DNA of 64,000 nucleotides from an uncultured Eggerthellaceae bacterium (GTDB lineage Bacteria > Actinomycetota > Coriobacteriia > Coriobacteriales > Eggerthellaceae), in the NCBI GenBank assembly GCA_910589125.1, contig CAJURX010000002.1, positions 156,980-220,979 of the forward strand. The letters are read 5' to 3'. The position numbers were made by a program, and so were the translations under genes. The notes beneath the pieces were generated by a model that was not told the origin of the DNA, made no database searches, and was given only the letters and a program-made list of their open reading frames with translations. The number at the start of each line of letters is the position of its first letter. Within the stretch, counting starts at the first letter, position 1. Below are positions 56,692 to 64,000 of the stretch, piece after piece.

Positions 56692-56879
56692 CGGACGAAT
56701 CTGGGCAGTCCACCGCCGAATACGCCATCGTGTTCACCGCATTGCTCGCAGTGGCGGCAGGTGCAGCCGCGCTCATGGGCATCCTCGATGAGGGGGTCTT
56801 CGTTCGCCATGCCGTGATGTCGGCATCGCATTGCATCTCGTCGTCTCTGGCAGGCGTGACAGATGCGCTCTGCTTCTGA
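56655..56879 (+). CDS. Second pilin-like protein, GTG start within flp
   Basis: 74 residues. VERDIGRHEQLIADESGQSTAEYAIVF (in two parts): the SGQSTAEYAI motif closely copies the Flp motif RGQGTTEYAI, followed by a hydrophobic helix (VFTALLAVAAGAAALMG). The only plausible start is GTG at 56655, 37 nt inside the flp gene in another frame. The basic leader is again followed by the prepilin-type site. It may be a minor pilin. TadE-like gene starts 2 nt after its stop. Confidence 0.65.
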   Translation: MERDIGRHEQLIADESGQSTAEYAIVFTALLAVAAGAAALMGILDEGVFVRHAVMSASHCISSSLAGVTDALCF

Positions 56880-56881
56880 GC

Positions 56882-57367
56882 ATGCGGGGGCCTGGATGCG
56901 AACGCGGGCAATCCACCGTAGAGGCAGCCTTCGCGCTACCTGTGCTGATGCTGCTCTTCCTGCTGTTGCTGCAACCAGGGATCATCCTCTACGACCGCAT
57001 CGTGATGGAGGGAGCAGCCGCCGAGGGCTGCCGTCTCCTGACAACCTCACCTGCACCAGGCAAGGCAGAGGATGACTTCATGCGCCGAAGGTTGTCAGCA
57101 GTGCCAGAGGCTGATCTCTTCCACATCCATGCCCCGGGTTGCACATGGGAGATCACGCTAGATGGAGACGAACGAAGCCAGGAAGTGGGCGTGCGCATCA
57201 CGACAGAGGTGCGCCCGCTTCCGCTCTTGGATATCAGCATGGCGCTGCTCGGCATGACGAATGAGAACGGGAATCTGGAGGTGAGCGTGGAGCGTAGGAT
57301 GCGAGCGAAGGATGCATGGGCAGCCGAGAGCCCAGACGGCTCTGATCCTGCTGGATGGATATCATGA
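56882..57367 (+). CDS. TadE-like pseudopilin
   Basis: 161 residues. RGQSTVEAAFALPVLMLLFLLLLQP is the TadE prepilin motif and membrane helix; the outside part includes GAAAEGCRLL (read after the helix) and an acidic middle. ATG 56882 lies 2 nt after the previous stop; no ribosome site, so reinitiation is likely. It overlaps the next gene by 4 nt. Confidence 0.88.
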   Translation: MRGPGCERGQSTVEAAFALPVLMLLFLLLLQPGIILYDRIVMEGAAAEGCRLLTTSPAPGKAEDDFMRRRLSAVPEADLFHIHAPGCTWEITLDGDERSQEVGVRITTEVRPLPLLDISMALLGMTNENGNLEVSVERRMRAKDAWAAESPDGSDPAGWIS

Positions 57368-59547
57368 GGGGCCTGAGCGTCCCCCTCTGGCGATGCGCCC
57401 GAGCATCCGCACCGCCATGCGACTGTGCGCCATCAAGCACCTTCCGCGACGACCGTGGCGTGACCACAGTGGGCATGGCGATCGCCCTCTTCATCTCCAT
57501 CGCGCTCATATTCAGCGGAGCGCAGCTCTATCGCATGCACTCTGCCTCCGCTGAGATACAGGAGGTCGCTGACGCTTGCGCGCTCGCTGCTGAGAATGAG
57601 GTAGCGGGACTGCTCGCCGTTGCGAACACCTGCGACGCCGTCTGCCTCTCGCTGACGCTGTTGGCGGTCACGCTCTACGGGATAGGCGTGGTGGCAGCAT
57701 GTATCCCCTCAGCGCAAGCTGTATCCGCGCGCTTGATCGATGCTGCCAACAAGACGGTAGAGGCGCGAGCGCGCTTCTATGAGCAGGCATGCACGGGCCT
57801 GGATGCCGCTCAACGAGCGCTGCCCTTGCTGGCAACCTGCAATGCCGTCCGCGTCGCCGATGCGAACGAGACAGGCGCGATGAGAGCGGACTACCTTGCT
57901 GCTGCCATCCTTGCCCCTCAAGGCTATGAGAAGCTTGGGAGCGCGCCTGATGATGGGCTCGCAGGAGCATCCGCCTCTGTGAGCGATCAGATCGATGACA
58001 TACGGAGCAAGGCCCAAGAAGCTGAAGATGCGGCACGTCGTGCCAATGAGGCGAAGGAGCGTGGATTCATGGAAGACTGCGGGGCTGATCCCGCCTACTG
58101 CATGATGGAGCGCGCCTCCTCGCTCGCAGGGCTCTTTGGAGCAGACAACCCCTCTTACTCCAGCGTGGACGCGTGGTCATTCCAGGTAGGGCTCGACCGC
58201 GCTCGCGCCTACTACCGCACGCGCCTCTCCATCTGGAAGCTGGAAGGACGCACACCTGAGGAGCAGGCTGACGCGGTGATCAGGAAGCGGTTCTACCAAT
58301 ATGCAGGAGAGGAGCTCGAGCGAGCCTACGTCGACGATGGCCCTGATGGCTTCACAGCATCCCTTCCCCACCTCTTTCGCAACACCGACGAGATGCGCAG
58401 CACACCGCTGTACGTTGAGGCGATATATCCTGTGACACGCACAGGGGCAAACCTGACCATGCATGCATGGAGCGGCTGCCCCCAAGCTGCTGGCACCGTG
58501 CGCACAGGGAGCATCCAGGAGCTCGAAGCAACGCGATCCTCGTTCGTAAGATGCCCATCATGCGAGTTCATCCCTTCCAGCGTAGGAGCTGTCGCTGCTG
58601 CATCCACTTCCATTGCGAACGGCTTCGAGAATCACTACGAGAAGATGCGCCAAGCATGCGAGGAATACGCGAAGGCGCGCGCAGAAGCGGACCCCCTGGC
58701 CGCAGAGGTCAAAGCAGTCGTGAGCCCTCTTCTGGAAGCCCTCGGCACCGTGCTCGACAATGCAGGCTCCTTCCGCATCCATATCGAGCCGCCAGGACAC
58801 AAGGGAGCCATCGCCTTGGTGGTCAACACGAAGGAGAACGCCGCCGACACAGGATTCGAGAGCACCTTCATCTCAGGTGGAGCCACGCTGGGCACGCGAG
58901 CAGCAGTATCAGCAGCAACATGCATCGAGGACGGCACCGAGAGCGCCGGGGCCCTGGCGACCCAAGCCGCATCCGCTCTCTTCCCCGGCGGAGGAGCTGG
59001 AGGGGGAGCCCTCCCTGCGGCCACAGGCGCTTGGATGTCGCTCTTGCGCGCCTACGAAGATGGTCAGTCAGCCTTGGAGAGCGCTGTGGAGGATGGCCTG
59101 GGCTCGTTCTCGCAAACGACCGCGAGCGGCCTCGGTGCCTGGGGCGCTGATGCGCTCTCGGATATCATCGCCGCTGCTGGCCTCGAACCAGCAGACACGA
59201 GCTGCCAGAAGCCGCAGGTGCTCAACACGACGCATGTCGCCTCATCCGACGAGTCGAGCGCATGCGTGCGCTATGTGCAGATGAAGGATGCGGTGCTTGC
59301 CGGGTCGACGCCCAGCACGAGCATCCTCGAGACCATGCTCGGCGCTGCGGGGAGCATGACCGATGGAACGATGGTGCCATCGGGGCAGATGCCCATCGCG
59401 CAGGTGAGCCTTCCCTTCTTCGAAGACGGCTCCATCAGCTGGGCCATCCCTGCGGGCAACACGAGCACAGGAGGGCTGTTCGAGAGCGCTCTCACAGCGC
59501 TCAGGTCCACGATCTCTGACGCGATAGGAGACCGGTCATGGCAGTGA
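57364..59547 (+). CDS. Large TadG-like pilus-associated protein
   Basis: 727 residues. An N-terminal region (DRGVTTVGMAIALFISIALIFSGAQLY, read in two parts; Tad-type prepilin-like site and helix at about 30-60) precedes a long extracytoplasmic part, with a helical coil (about 200-235, SDQIDDIRSKAQEAEDAARRANE) and Gly/Ala-rich stretches (FPGGGAGGGALPAATG). Several Cys pairs (CPSC, CMM, CGAD) may form disulfides or bind metal. It may be a tip or base adhesin. The first 4 nt overlap tadE and the last 10 nt overlap the next gene. Confidence 0.8.
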   Translation: MRGLSVPLWRCARASAPPCDCAPSSTFRDDRGVTTVGMAIALFISIALIFSGAQLYRMHSASAEIQEVADACALAAENEVAGLLAVANTCDAVCLSLTLLAVTLYGIGVVAACIPSAQAVSARLIDAANKTVEARARFYEQACTGLDAAQRALPLLATCNAVRVADANETGAMRADYLAAAILAPQGYEKLGSAPDDGLAGASASVSDQIDDIRSKAQEAEDAARRANEAKERGFMEDCGADPAYCMMERASSLAGLFGADNPSYSSVDAWSFQVGLDRARAYYRTRLSIWKLEGRTPEEQADAVIRKRFYQYAGEELERAYVDDGPDGFTASLPHLFRNTDEMRSTPLYVEAIYPVTRTGANLTMHAWSGCPQAAGTVRTGSIQELEATRSSFVRCPSCEFIPSSVGAVAAASTSIANGFENHYEKMRQACEEYAKARAEADPLAAEVKAVVSPLLEALGTVLDNAGSFRIHIEPPGHKGAIALVVNTKENAADTGFESTFISGGATLGTRAAVSAATCIEDGTESAGALATQAASALFPGGGAGGGALPAATGAWMSLLRAYEDGQSALESAVEDGLGSFSQTTASGLGAWGADALSDIIAAAGLEPADTSCQKPQVLNTTHVASSDESSACVRYVQMKDAVLAGSTPSTSILETMLGAAGSMTDGTMVPSGQMPIAQVSLPFFEDGSISWAIPAGNTSTGGLFESALTALRSTISDAIGDRSWQ

Positions 59548-59981
59548 GGGAACATGCGAACGAGAACGGGCAGATGACCGTGGAGCTCTGCATCATCTTC
59601 CCAGTCGCCATCATTATCGCCGCCATCGCAGTGAATGCGCTGCTCTTCTTCAGCGACTGCGCCTCTTTCGACCGAGCTGCCCGGAACACGATCCGCGCTC
59701 TGGCCTCATCGCCTTCCACCCAAGAGGATGCGTCTGCCATCGCGGCCAGGATAGAGAACGAGCTCAAGGAGACACTGGATGCGCAAGATATCGTGTGCAC
59801 GATCAGCCATGCTGACGGCGGTCTCAACAGATTCACCGCCACCCGCACATTCAAGCCGACGCTCTTCGGCATGGGCCTCAGGGATCAGATATGGGGGATA
59901 CCTCTCCCAAGGCTCACCCATGCCACCGAGCTCACGGTGGACACCTTCTCACCGCAAGGACAGGTGTCCACCAATGGATAG
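59538..59981 (+). CDS. TadE/TadF-like pseudopilin
   Basis: 147 residues. ENGQMTVELCIIFPVAIIIAAIAVN shows the Gly-Gln, Thr-Val-Glu TadE/F site and helix; a helical stretch and beta-like end follow. A minor pseudopilin is the likely role. Overlaps the genes on both sides (10 nt and 8 nt). Confidence 0.85.
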   Translation: MAVREHANENGQMTVELCIIFPVAIIIAAIAVNALLFFSDCASFDRAARNTIRALASSPSTQEDASAIAARIENELKETLDAQDIVCTISHADGGLNRFTATRTFKPTLFGMGLRDQIWGIPLPRLTHATELTVDTFSPQGQVSTNG

Positions 59982-60546
59982 GCGGAAGCACCTCATACAA
60001 GGCGGACAAGCCCAGCAACATCGAGCAGGACGAGCCGTCTGCATCGTGGGCACCCTCTGCTTGGCCTCCTGCATCGGGATCCCCTTTCGCGAGAGCGCAT
60101 GCGCATCTGCCGAGCACGAGCAACCCGCAACGCAGACCGTATTCGACAGCGTCATGCACGGGGCTTCCTTCGAGGACGCGCTGGGAAAGGCCGGCTTCGC
60201 GGCGATCGATGCAGCAGCTCTCCCATCATGGTTCGACGAGGAGATCATAGATGTCACCAGATTGGATGGCTGCCATGCAGACCCCAGCTTCGATGCAGCG
60301 CTCGCCATCATCGAGCGAGAGCCTGACGAGGAACTCGATGATCTCCGGCGCTCATTCGAGGAGAAGGGATGGCTCGTAGCCACCGATGATGGACAGGGCG
60401 CGCTCAGCATGATCAAGGAAAAGGGAGCTTGCAGATGGATGACGGTCAGTGCAACGAAGGGAGAGACAGCCTGGGATGCAGCCTTGCGTATCCAGCGCAT
60501 ATCACCCGAGCCAGCCAGCCCGACGAGGAACGGAGATGGGTCATGA
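59974..60546 (+). CDS. Hypothetical lipoprotein-like protein of the Tad operon
   Basis: 190 residues. After a basic N-terminus, CIVGTLCLASCIGIPF (about 27-42) resembles a lipoprotein signal with the lipobox LASC. The mature part is rich in Asp/Glu (IEREPDEELDDLRRSFEEKG). Not recognised. Overlaps the TadF-like gene by 8 nt and the DUF192 gene by 4 nt, so it belongs to the operon and may be a surface component. Confidence 0.7.
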   Translation: MDRRKHLIQGGQAQQHRAGRAVCIVGTLCLASCIGIPFRESACASAEHEQPATQTVFDSVMHGASFEDALGKAGFAAIDAAALPSWFDEEIIDVTRLDGCHADPSFDAALAIIEREPDEELDDLRRSFEEKGWLVATDDGQGALSMIKEKGACRWMTVSATKGETAWDAALRIQRISPEPASPTRNGDGS

Positions 60547-60860
60547 GCCTGAATGGCATGATAGAGCGCTTCCATATCTCAGCATCAGCCCCCGAGCGGA
60601 TGAGAGGGCTCCTCTTTCGGAAGCCCGATGAGGTCACGCGTTTGCTCGTGCCTTGTCACGATGTCCACACCTTCGGGATGCGCCATCCCTTGGATATCGC
60701 ATTCATATCGAAGGAGGGCGATGTCCTCGAAGTGCATCGCTGCGTGAGCGCAAGGCAACGCCTCAAGAGGAAGGGAGCCTCGATGGTCGCAGAGAGATTC
60801 TCGAGGGATGGAGAATGGTTGGAAGCCGGCGACAAGATCAAGCTAGGAGCCTCAGAATGA
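60543..60860 (+). CDS. DUF192 family protein
   Basis: 105 residues. ERMRGLLFRKP, LVPCHDVHTFGMRHPLDIAFIS and KRKGASMVAER match the DUF192 family (small beta-barrel, often secreted; function not known). No signal peptide is visible here. The gene overlaps its neighbours by 4 nt on both sides (ATGA), so co-translation is strong. DUF192 genes near Tad loci suggest a link to pilus biogenesis, but this rests on context. Confidence 0.85.
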   Translation: MSLNGMIERFHISASAPERMRGLLFRKPDEVTRLLVPCHDVHTFGMRHPLDIAFISKEGDVLEVHRCVSARQRLKRKGASMVAERFSRDGEWLEAGDKIKLGASE

Positions 60861-61282
60861 ACAAGACCATGCTCTTGGCAGCAGATGCAGATGCCCCATT
60901 CGAGCCAATGCCAACAACGCCAGCCATCGCACCCGATGCCACCACGAAGGCATGTCCAGTCTGCCACGCACAGACCTTCGTCGATATGGACACTTGCTAC
61001 AACTGCATGTACATGTTCGGCAGCGATCCGGCCTTAGAAGAGCGTCGCCAGGTCATGGATGTGCATCCGTCCACAGGGATGCGTGCGGAAATGAGCTTGG
61101 CAGGCAATGCATCCAGCGGGCCATCAGATGCGAACATGCGAACAGAATGCACGCACCAAGCGGACCCTTGTGCTCCTCGCATGAGCGCGAACGATCAGCT
61201 ATTCGCAGAGCTTCTGATAGAGCTTCGTGGATTCCTGGGAAAGTTCCTTCTGGATAGAGGCGTAGACATCAAGCAGCTCTGA
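60857..61282 (+). CDS. Zinc-ribbon hypothetical protein ending the Tad operon
   Basis: 141 residues. One zinc ribbon in about 34-52 (CPVCHAQ and CYNCMYMFG), then a variable Ser/Asp region and a C-terminal helix (FAELLIELRGFLGKFLLDRG). No family recognised. It overlaps the DUF192 gene by 4 nt. Its last 84 bp lie antisense to the 3' end of the ModE-like gene. Confidence 0.75.
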   Translation: MNKTMLLAADADAPFEPMPTTPAIAPDATTKACPVCHAQTFVDMDTCYNCMYMFGSDPALEERRQVMDVHPSTGMRAEMSLAGNASSGPSDANMRTECTHQADPCAPRMSANDQLFAELLIELRGFLGKFLLDRGVDIKQL

Positions 61283-61543
61283 GCCCTCCTCCGTGAGCGA
61301 GCTCCCATGCGCTCCATCGCGTATCAGCAACTGGATGCCCAATGCGCTCTCGGTGTCCTTGATGATGCGCCATGCCTTGCTGTACGCCATGCCCATCGAC
61401 TTCGCCGCTGCATTCAAGGAGCCCAGCTCGCGGACGCCGTCGCACAGGGCAGCGATGCCTGGCCCGAATACGGAGCCACCCTCTGTCTGCGGATTCCCTA
61501 TCGTCAATCTGACGCTGGTCTCCAATTCGGCAAGCCTGCTCAT
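61199..61543 (-). CDS. ModE N-terminal-type winged-helix regulator
   Basis: 114 residues. FGPGIAALCDGVRELGSLNAAAKSMGMAYSKAWRII, in two parts, is the helix-turn-helix pattern of ModE/LysR-type molybdate regulators; LLIRDGAHGSSLTEEG is the wing. There is no C-terminal molybdate-binding (TOBE) domain, so direct molybdate sensing is uncertain. GAGAGG precedes the ATG by 6 nt. It lies 11 nt after thrC on the same strand; a link to the molybdoenzymes of the window is speculative. Confidence 0.85.
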   Translation of the reverse strand: MSRLAELETSVRLTIGNPQTEGGSVFGPGIAALCDGVRELGSLNAAAKSMGMAYSKAWRIIKDTESALGIQLLIRDGAHGSSLTEEGSELLDVYASIQKELSQESTKLYQKLCE

Positions 61544-61554
61544 GGGACACCTCT

Positions 61555-63132
61555 CTAGCGCTGTTCGCTGACGAATGCAGAGACCGCCGCCTCCGTTGCC
61601 TGCTTGTCCGCCTCCAGCACCTCAGTGAAGCGCGGCTCCATCGAATCGAGCCCAGCAAGACCAGCCGGGATATCCTGCTTTCCCGTCTCCTCTGCGATGA
61701 GCTCATTGAGCTGGCATCCTGTAAGGCAAGCCACCTCTTCAGGAAGCGCCTCACCAGGACGAAGCCCATGGAGCGCGCGATAGACGTTGTCGCCGAACTT
61801 CGCCCAATGCGCTGTGCTGGCGATGAGCACGGGGTTCTGCCCCTTGAGGTTCTCAGCAACGCAGCATGCAACGGCCGTATGGGGATCCATCAGATAGCCC
61901 TGCTCATCGAATACGCGCTTGATCGCAGCAAGGCACTCCTCATTGGTGATGGAATCCGAACGGAATGCATTGCGCATCCGAGCGAACGTCTCCTTGTCCA
62001 CCTTGAATGCGCGGTCCCTGTTCAGGTCAGCCATCCACCCGCTGATGGCCTCCCCATCACGCCCCGTGAGCTCGAACAGCTGACGCTCCAGATTCGACGA
62101 CACGAGGATATCCATAGAGGGAGATGGTGTGAGCACGAAATCGCGCGACGATATGTCATACGTGCCCGTATTGATGAAGTCGGTCAGCACGCGGTTCTCG
62201 TTGCTCGCGCACATGAGCATCTCTATGGGCACGCCGATCTGCTTGGCATACCAAGCAGCCAGGATGTTCCCGAAGTTGCCCGTTGGCACGCAGACATCGA
62301 TCGGGTCACCCGCAGCCACTGCCCCCGACTTGACGAGCTCAGCGTATCCCGAGATGTAATACACGATCTGCGGGAGAAGACGTCCCCAATTGATGGAATT
62401 AGCGCTCGAGAGCGCATAGCCCGCATGCGCAAGCTCCTCTGCATATGCATCATCAGCGAAGATGCGCTTGACCATGGTCTGGCAATCATCGAAGTTGCCT
62501 CGCATCGCCCAAACATGCACATTGTCACCAGTGGTGGTGACCATCTGCTTGCGCTGGATATCGCTCACACCGCCATCGGGATAGAGCACGCCTACGCTCA
62601 CGCCTTCAACGCCCTTGAAGCCCTCGAGCGCGGCTTTGCCCGTATCCCCCGAGGTAGCCACCAAGATGCAGAACTCCTCATCCAAAGCACCCTCGGACCT
62701 GAGCTTGGATGCGCTCTCGCCGAAGAAGTTGGGAAGGCATTGGAGCGCCATGTCCTTGAAGGCGCTCGTAGGTCCATGCCAAAGCTCGAGCATATGCATA
62801 TCGCCATCGAGCGAAACGATAGGGCAGACCTCAGGCGTATCGAAATTGTCCCCATAGGAGATATCCATGAGCTGATCGATGCGATCATCGGTGATGTCTA
62901 TGTTGAACGCTCGATAGATCGCAGCTGCACGTGCAGGATAGGGCAGCTCAGCCAAAGAGACGATCTCCTCAAGAGGCAGATGAGGTATCTCCTGCGGCAC
63001 GAAGAGGCCGCCCCCCGGTGCCAGGCCATCTATCACCGCCTGGGTGAATGCAACCGGTTCGCATATGGCTCCGCGGGTATCGATGTAGCGGTTCGCGCCC
63101 ATATCATTCGCGCGATCGAGCAGATCATTCAA
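61555..63132 (-). CDS. thrC: Threonine synthase
   Basis: 525 residues. It converts O-phosphohomoserine to threonine using PLP. PLP Lys in TSAFKDMAL (about 123), TSGDTGKAA, NSINWGRLLPQIVYYI, and VPTGNFGNILAAW. GAGG lies 10 nt before the ATG at 63132; a start 30 nt downstream (MGANRYIDTRG) is also possible. Length fits the longer threonine synthase class with a C-terminal extension. Confidence 0.96.
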   Translation of the reverse strand: MNDLLDRANDMGANRYIDTRGAICEPVAFTQAVIDGLAPGGGLFVPQEIPHLPLEEIVSLAELPYPARAAAIYRAFNIDITDDRIDQLMDISYGDNFDTPEVCPIVSLDGDMHMLELWHGPTSAFKDMALQCLPNFFGESASKLRSEGALDEEFCILVATSGDTGKAALEGFKGVEGVSVGVLYPDGGVSDIQRKQMVTTTGDNVHVWAMRGNFDDCQTMVKRIFADDAYAEELAHAGYALSSANSINWGRLLPQIVYYISGYAELVKSGAVAAGDPIDVCVPTGNFGNILAAWYAKQIGVPIEMLMCASNENRVLTDFINTGTYDISSRDFVLTPSPSMDILVSSNLERQLFELTGRDGEAISGWMADLNRDRAFKVDKETFARMRNAFRSDSITNEECLAAIKRVFDEQGYLMDPHTAVACCVAENLKGQNPVLIASTAHWAKFGDNVYRALHGLRPGEALPEEVACLTGCQLNELIAEETGKQDIPAGLAGLDSMEPRFTEVLEADKQATEAAVSAFVSEQR

Positions 63133-63303
63133 AGCAGACCTCGATATCTATCGGGTATCAAAGATGTAAGAGAGTATACAAGAGGTCCGGTATGCCCACC
63201 CTTTGCGCACGAGCTGAGTTCTGCGATGAAGGGGATGCCCTCCGTATTCGGTGACGGGGCGCCCCCTCTGCAGACACGCCCCGATCGCTCGGGTGCTGTA
63301 CAT

Positions 63304-63334
63304 AGAAAAAGGGCCTGCCGCATGGCAGGCCCTT
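63304..63334 (-). terminator. Intrinsic terminator after MFS transporter
   Basis: On the minus strand AAGGGCCTGCC-ATGC-GGCAGGCCCTT is a perfect 11-bp stem, followed by TTT. It lies 32 bp past the transporter stop. Confidence 0.85.
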
Positions 63335-63365
63335 CGCTTGATCCAGAAGAGGATTCAGCTAGATG

Positions 63366-64000
63366 CTATTCCACACCTGCTGCCTTCTCCTTCGAGAGGC
63401 CCTGGCCACCGAAGATGAAGAAGTACAGGAACGGAAGGAGCATGGCGACGAGCATGATCGGAAGAGCCATGTCCGTCTTGGAGAAGCCGTCGATGGTCAG
63501 CGGGCAGACGATGCAGCCGATGAAGTTGACGATGACGACGCCGATCATGATCCAGAAGCGACCATTGCCGTCCTCCTCCGAAAGCGGGTTCTCCTCAGAG
63601 GCCCTCTGCAGATCGTCCATGGTCTTGCCACCGGTGTTCTTGACGAACAGGAGGGTGCAGACGAGGCCAAGCACGAACGGGATGAGGAGCACGAGAACGA
63701 CCATGGACCAGTTGTTGGACATGGTGCCGTTCACGTCATGCTGGAACATCGCAAGGCCTGCGGCAGCGCCGAGGACGATGGAGGAACCGGAGCCACCGAA
63801 GCGAGCGAACGCCTGGCACCAAGAGGTACCGGTGTTGCGCAGAGCGGTGGGGTAGGACTCGGGCATCAGCGGCTGAACAGCCGTGATGGCGTAGTTCAGG
63901 CAGAAGCCGAAGAGCAGCATCAGGAAGATGCAGGGCAGGAAGTTGCCAGCAGCAGCGCCAGCCAGCGGAGCGCCGTTCACGGGAGCCTCGCCCGGGAACA
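63366..64000 (-). CDS. MFS transporter, C-terminal part (5' end outside window)
   Basis: The frame continues beyond the right edge (VNGAPLAGA is preceded by an open FPGEAP). The segment has about six hydrophobic helices (FLPCIFLMLLFGFCLNYAI, WSMVVLVLLIPFVLGLVCTLLF and others) and MPESYPTALRNTGTSWCQAFARFGG, the conserved loop of sugar/acid-type MFS proteins, with PESYPTALR being the family PxxxR-type motif. The end has a cytoplasmic tail (DDLQRASEENPLSEED) between helices. Substrate not determinable; aromatic or organic acids would fit the neighbours. Confidence 0.88.
   Translation of the reverse strand, partial: FPGEAPVNGAPLAGAAAGNFLPCIFLMLLFGFCLNYAITAVQPLMPESYPTALRNTGTSWCQAFARFGGSGSSIVLGAAAGLAMFQHDVNGTMSNNWSMVVLVLLIPFVLGLVCTLLFVKNTGGKTMDDLQRASEENPLSEEDGNGRFWIMIGVVIVNFIGCIVCPLTIDGFSKTDMALPIMLVAMLLPFLYFFIFGGQGLSKEKAAGVE

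Noticed and set aside
1..64000. CRISPR arrays, rRNA genes, prophage or transposase genes
   Set aside because: No regular spacer-repeat array, no conserved rRNA segment and no integrase or transposase motif were found by reading both strands; a tool-based search could still reveal short remnants.

Overview
The window looks like a chromosomal segment of an anaerobic, GC-rich actinobacterium, most likely from Coriobacteriia and close to Eggerthellaceae. The basis is the sum of gene content: two unrelated bis-MGD molybdenum oxidoreductases with ferredoxin-type partners, a dnaK-grpE-dnaJ-hspR-clpB operon with a HAIR-like operator, a monoderm-type Tad pilus locus, a class B sortase, ferrous-iron uptake (Feo), and HypE plus NikR. 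No rRNA, CRISPR array, prophage or complete insertion sequence was seen. There is one tRNA, tRNA-Pro(CGG).

Layout. 1-2367: the 5' part of a transhydroxylase/catechol-dehydroxylase-like molybdoenzyme, running off the left edge. 2634-6649: an FKBP isomerase facing a four-gene minus-strand cassette (Cys-rich zinc protein, trigger-factor-like protein without the ribosome-binding signature, Fic-fold protein without the catalytic motif, membrane-anchored protein). 6806-9819: a second molybdoenzyme operon. 10072-11344: a dinJ/yafQ toxin-antitoxin pair bracketed by two copies of a palindromic repeat. 11393-14563: feoA-feoA-feoB plus a Cys-rich membrane peptide, with repeated AAGTTARC sites and a terminator before feoB. 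14711-21207: CtpE-type P-ATPase, an MprF-like membrane protein, tRNA-Pro and a DUF6020 membrane protein. 21420-25642: purM-purN-xdhC-purH. 25790-27098: sortase B and a membrane micropeptide. 27313-34178: the dnaK chaperone operon. 34470-35258: vapBC-like toxin-antitoxin genes. 35390-41123: ferredoxin, hypE-nikR-small ORF, then ispD-ispF-cysS. 41358-50594: clpC under a CIRCE operator, ppx, an acyl-CoA synthetase with an XRE-cupin regulator, a lysyl-tRNA synthetase fused to a tRNA-binding domain, greA and tatA. 50936-61282: a tightly overlapping Tad pilus operon preceded by three CTGTCA repeats exactly 11 bp apart. 61199-64000: a ModE-like regulator, thrC and a partial MFS transporter.

How the parts fit. 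The molybdoenzymes, XdhC, ModE-like regulator, HypE/NikR, ferredoxins and Feo system fit an anaerobe that depends on metal cofactors for respiration or reductive metabolism. Protein quality control is concentrated here (DnaK system, ClpB, ClpC, FKBP, divergent trigger factor) and seems to be under two repressors: HspR at HAIR for dnaK, and HrcA at CIRCE for clpC. The best candidates for something undescribed are the trigger-factor-like/Fic-like cassette at 3160-6649 and the Pho-box-like array ahead of the Tad operon. All calls were made by reading the sequence; no database search was run.
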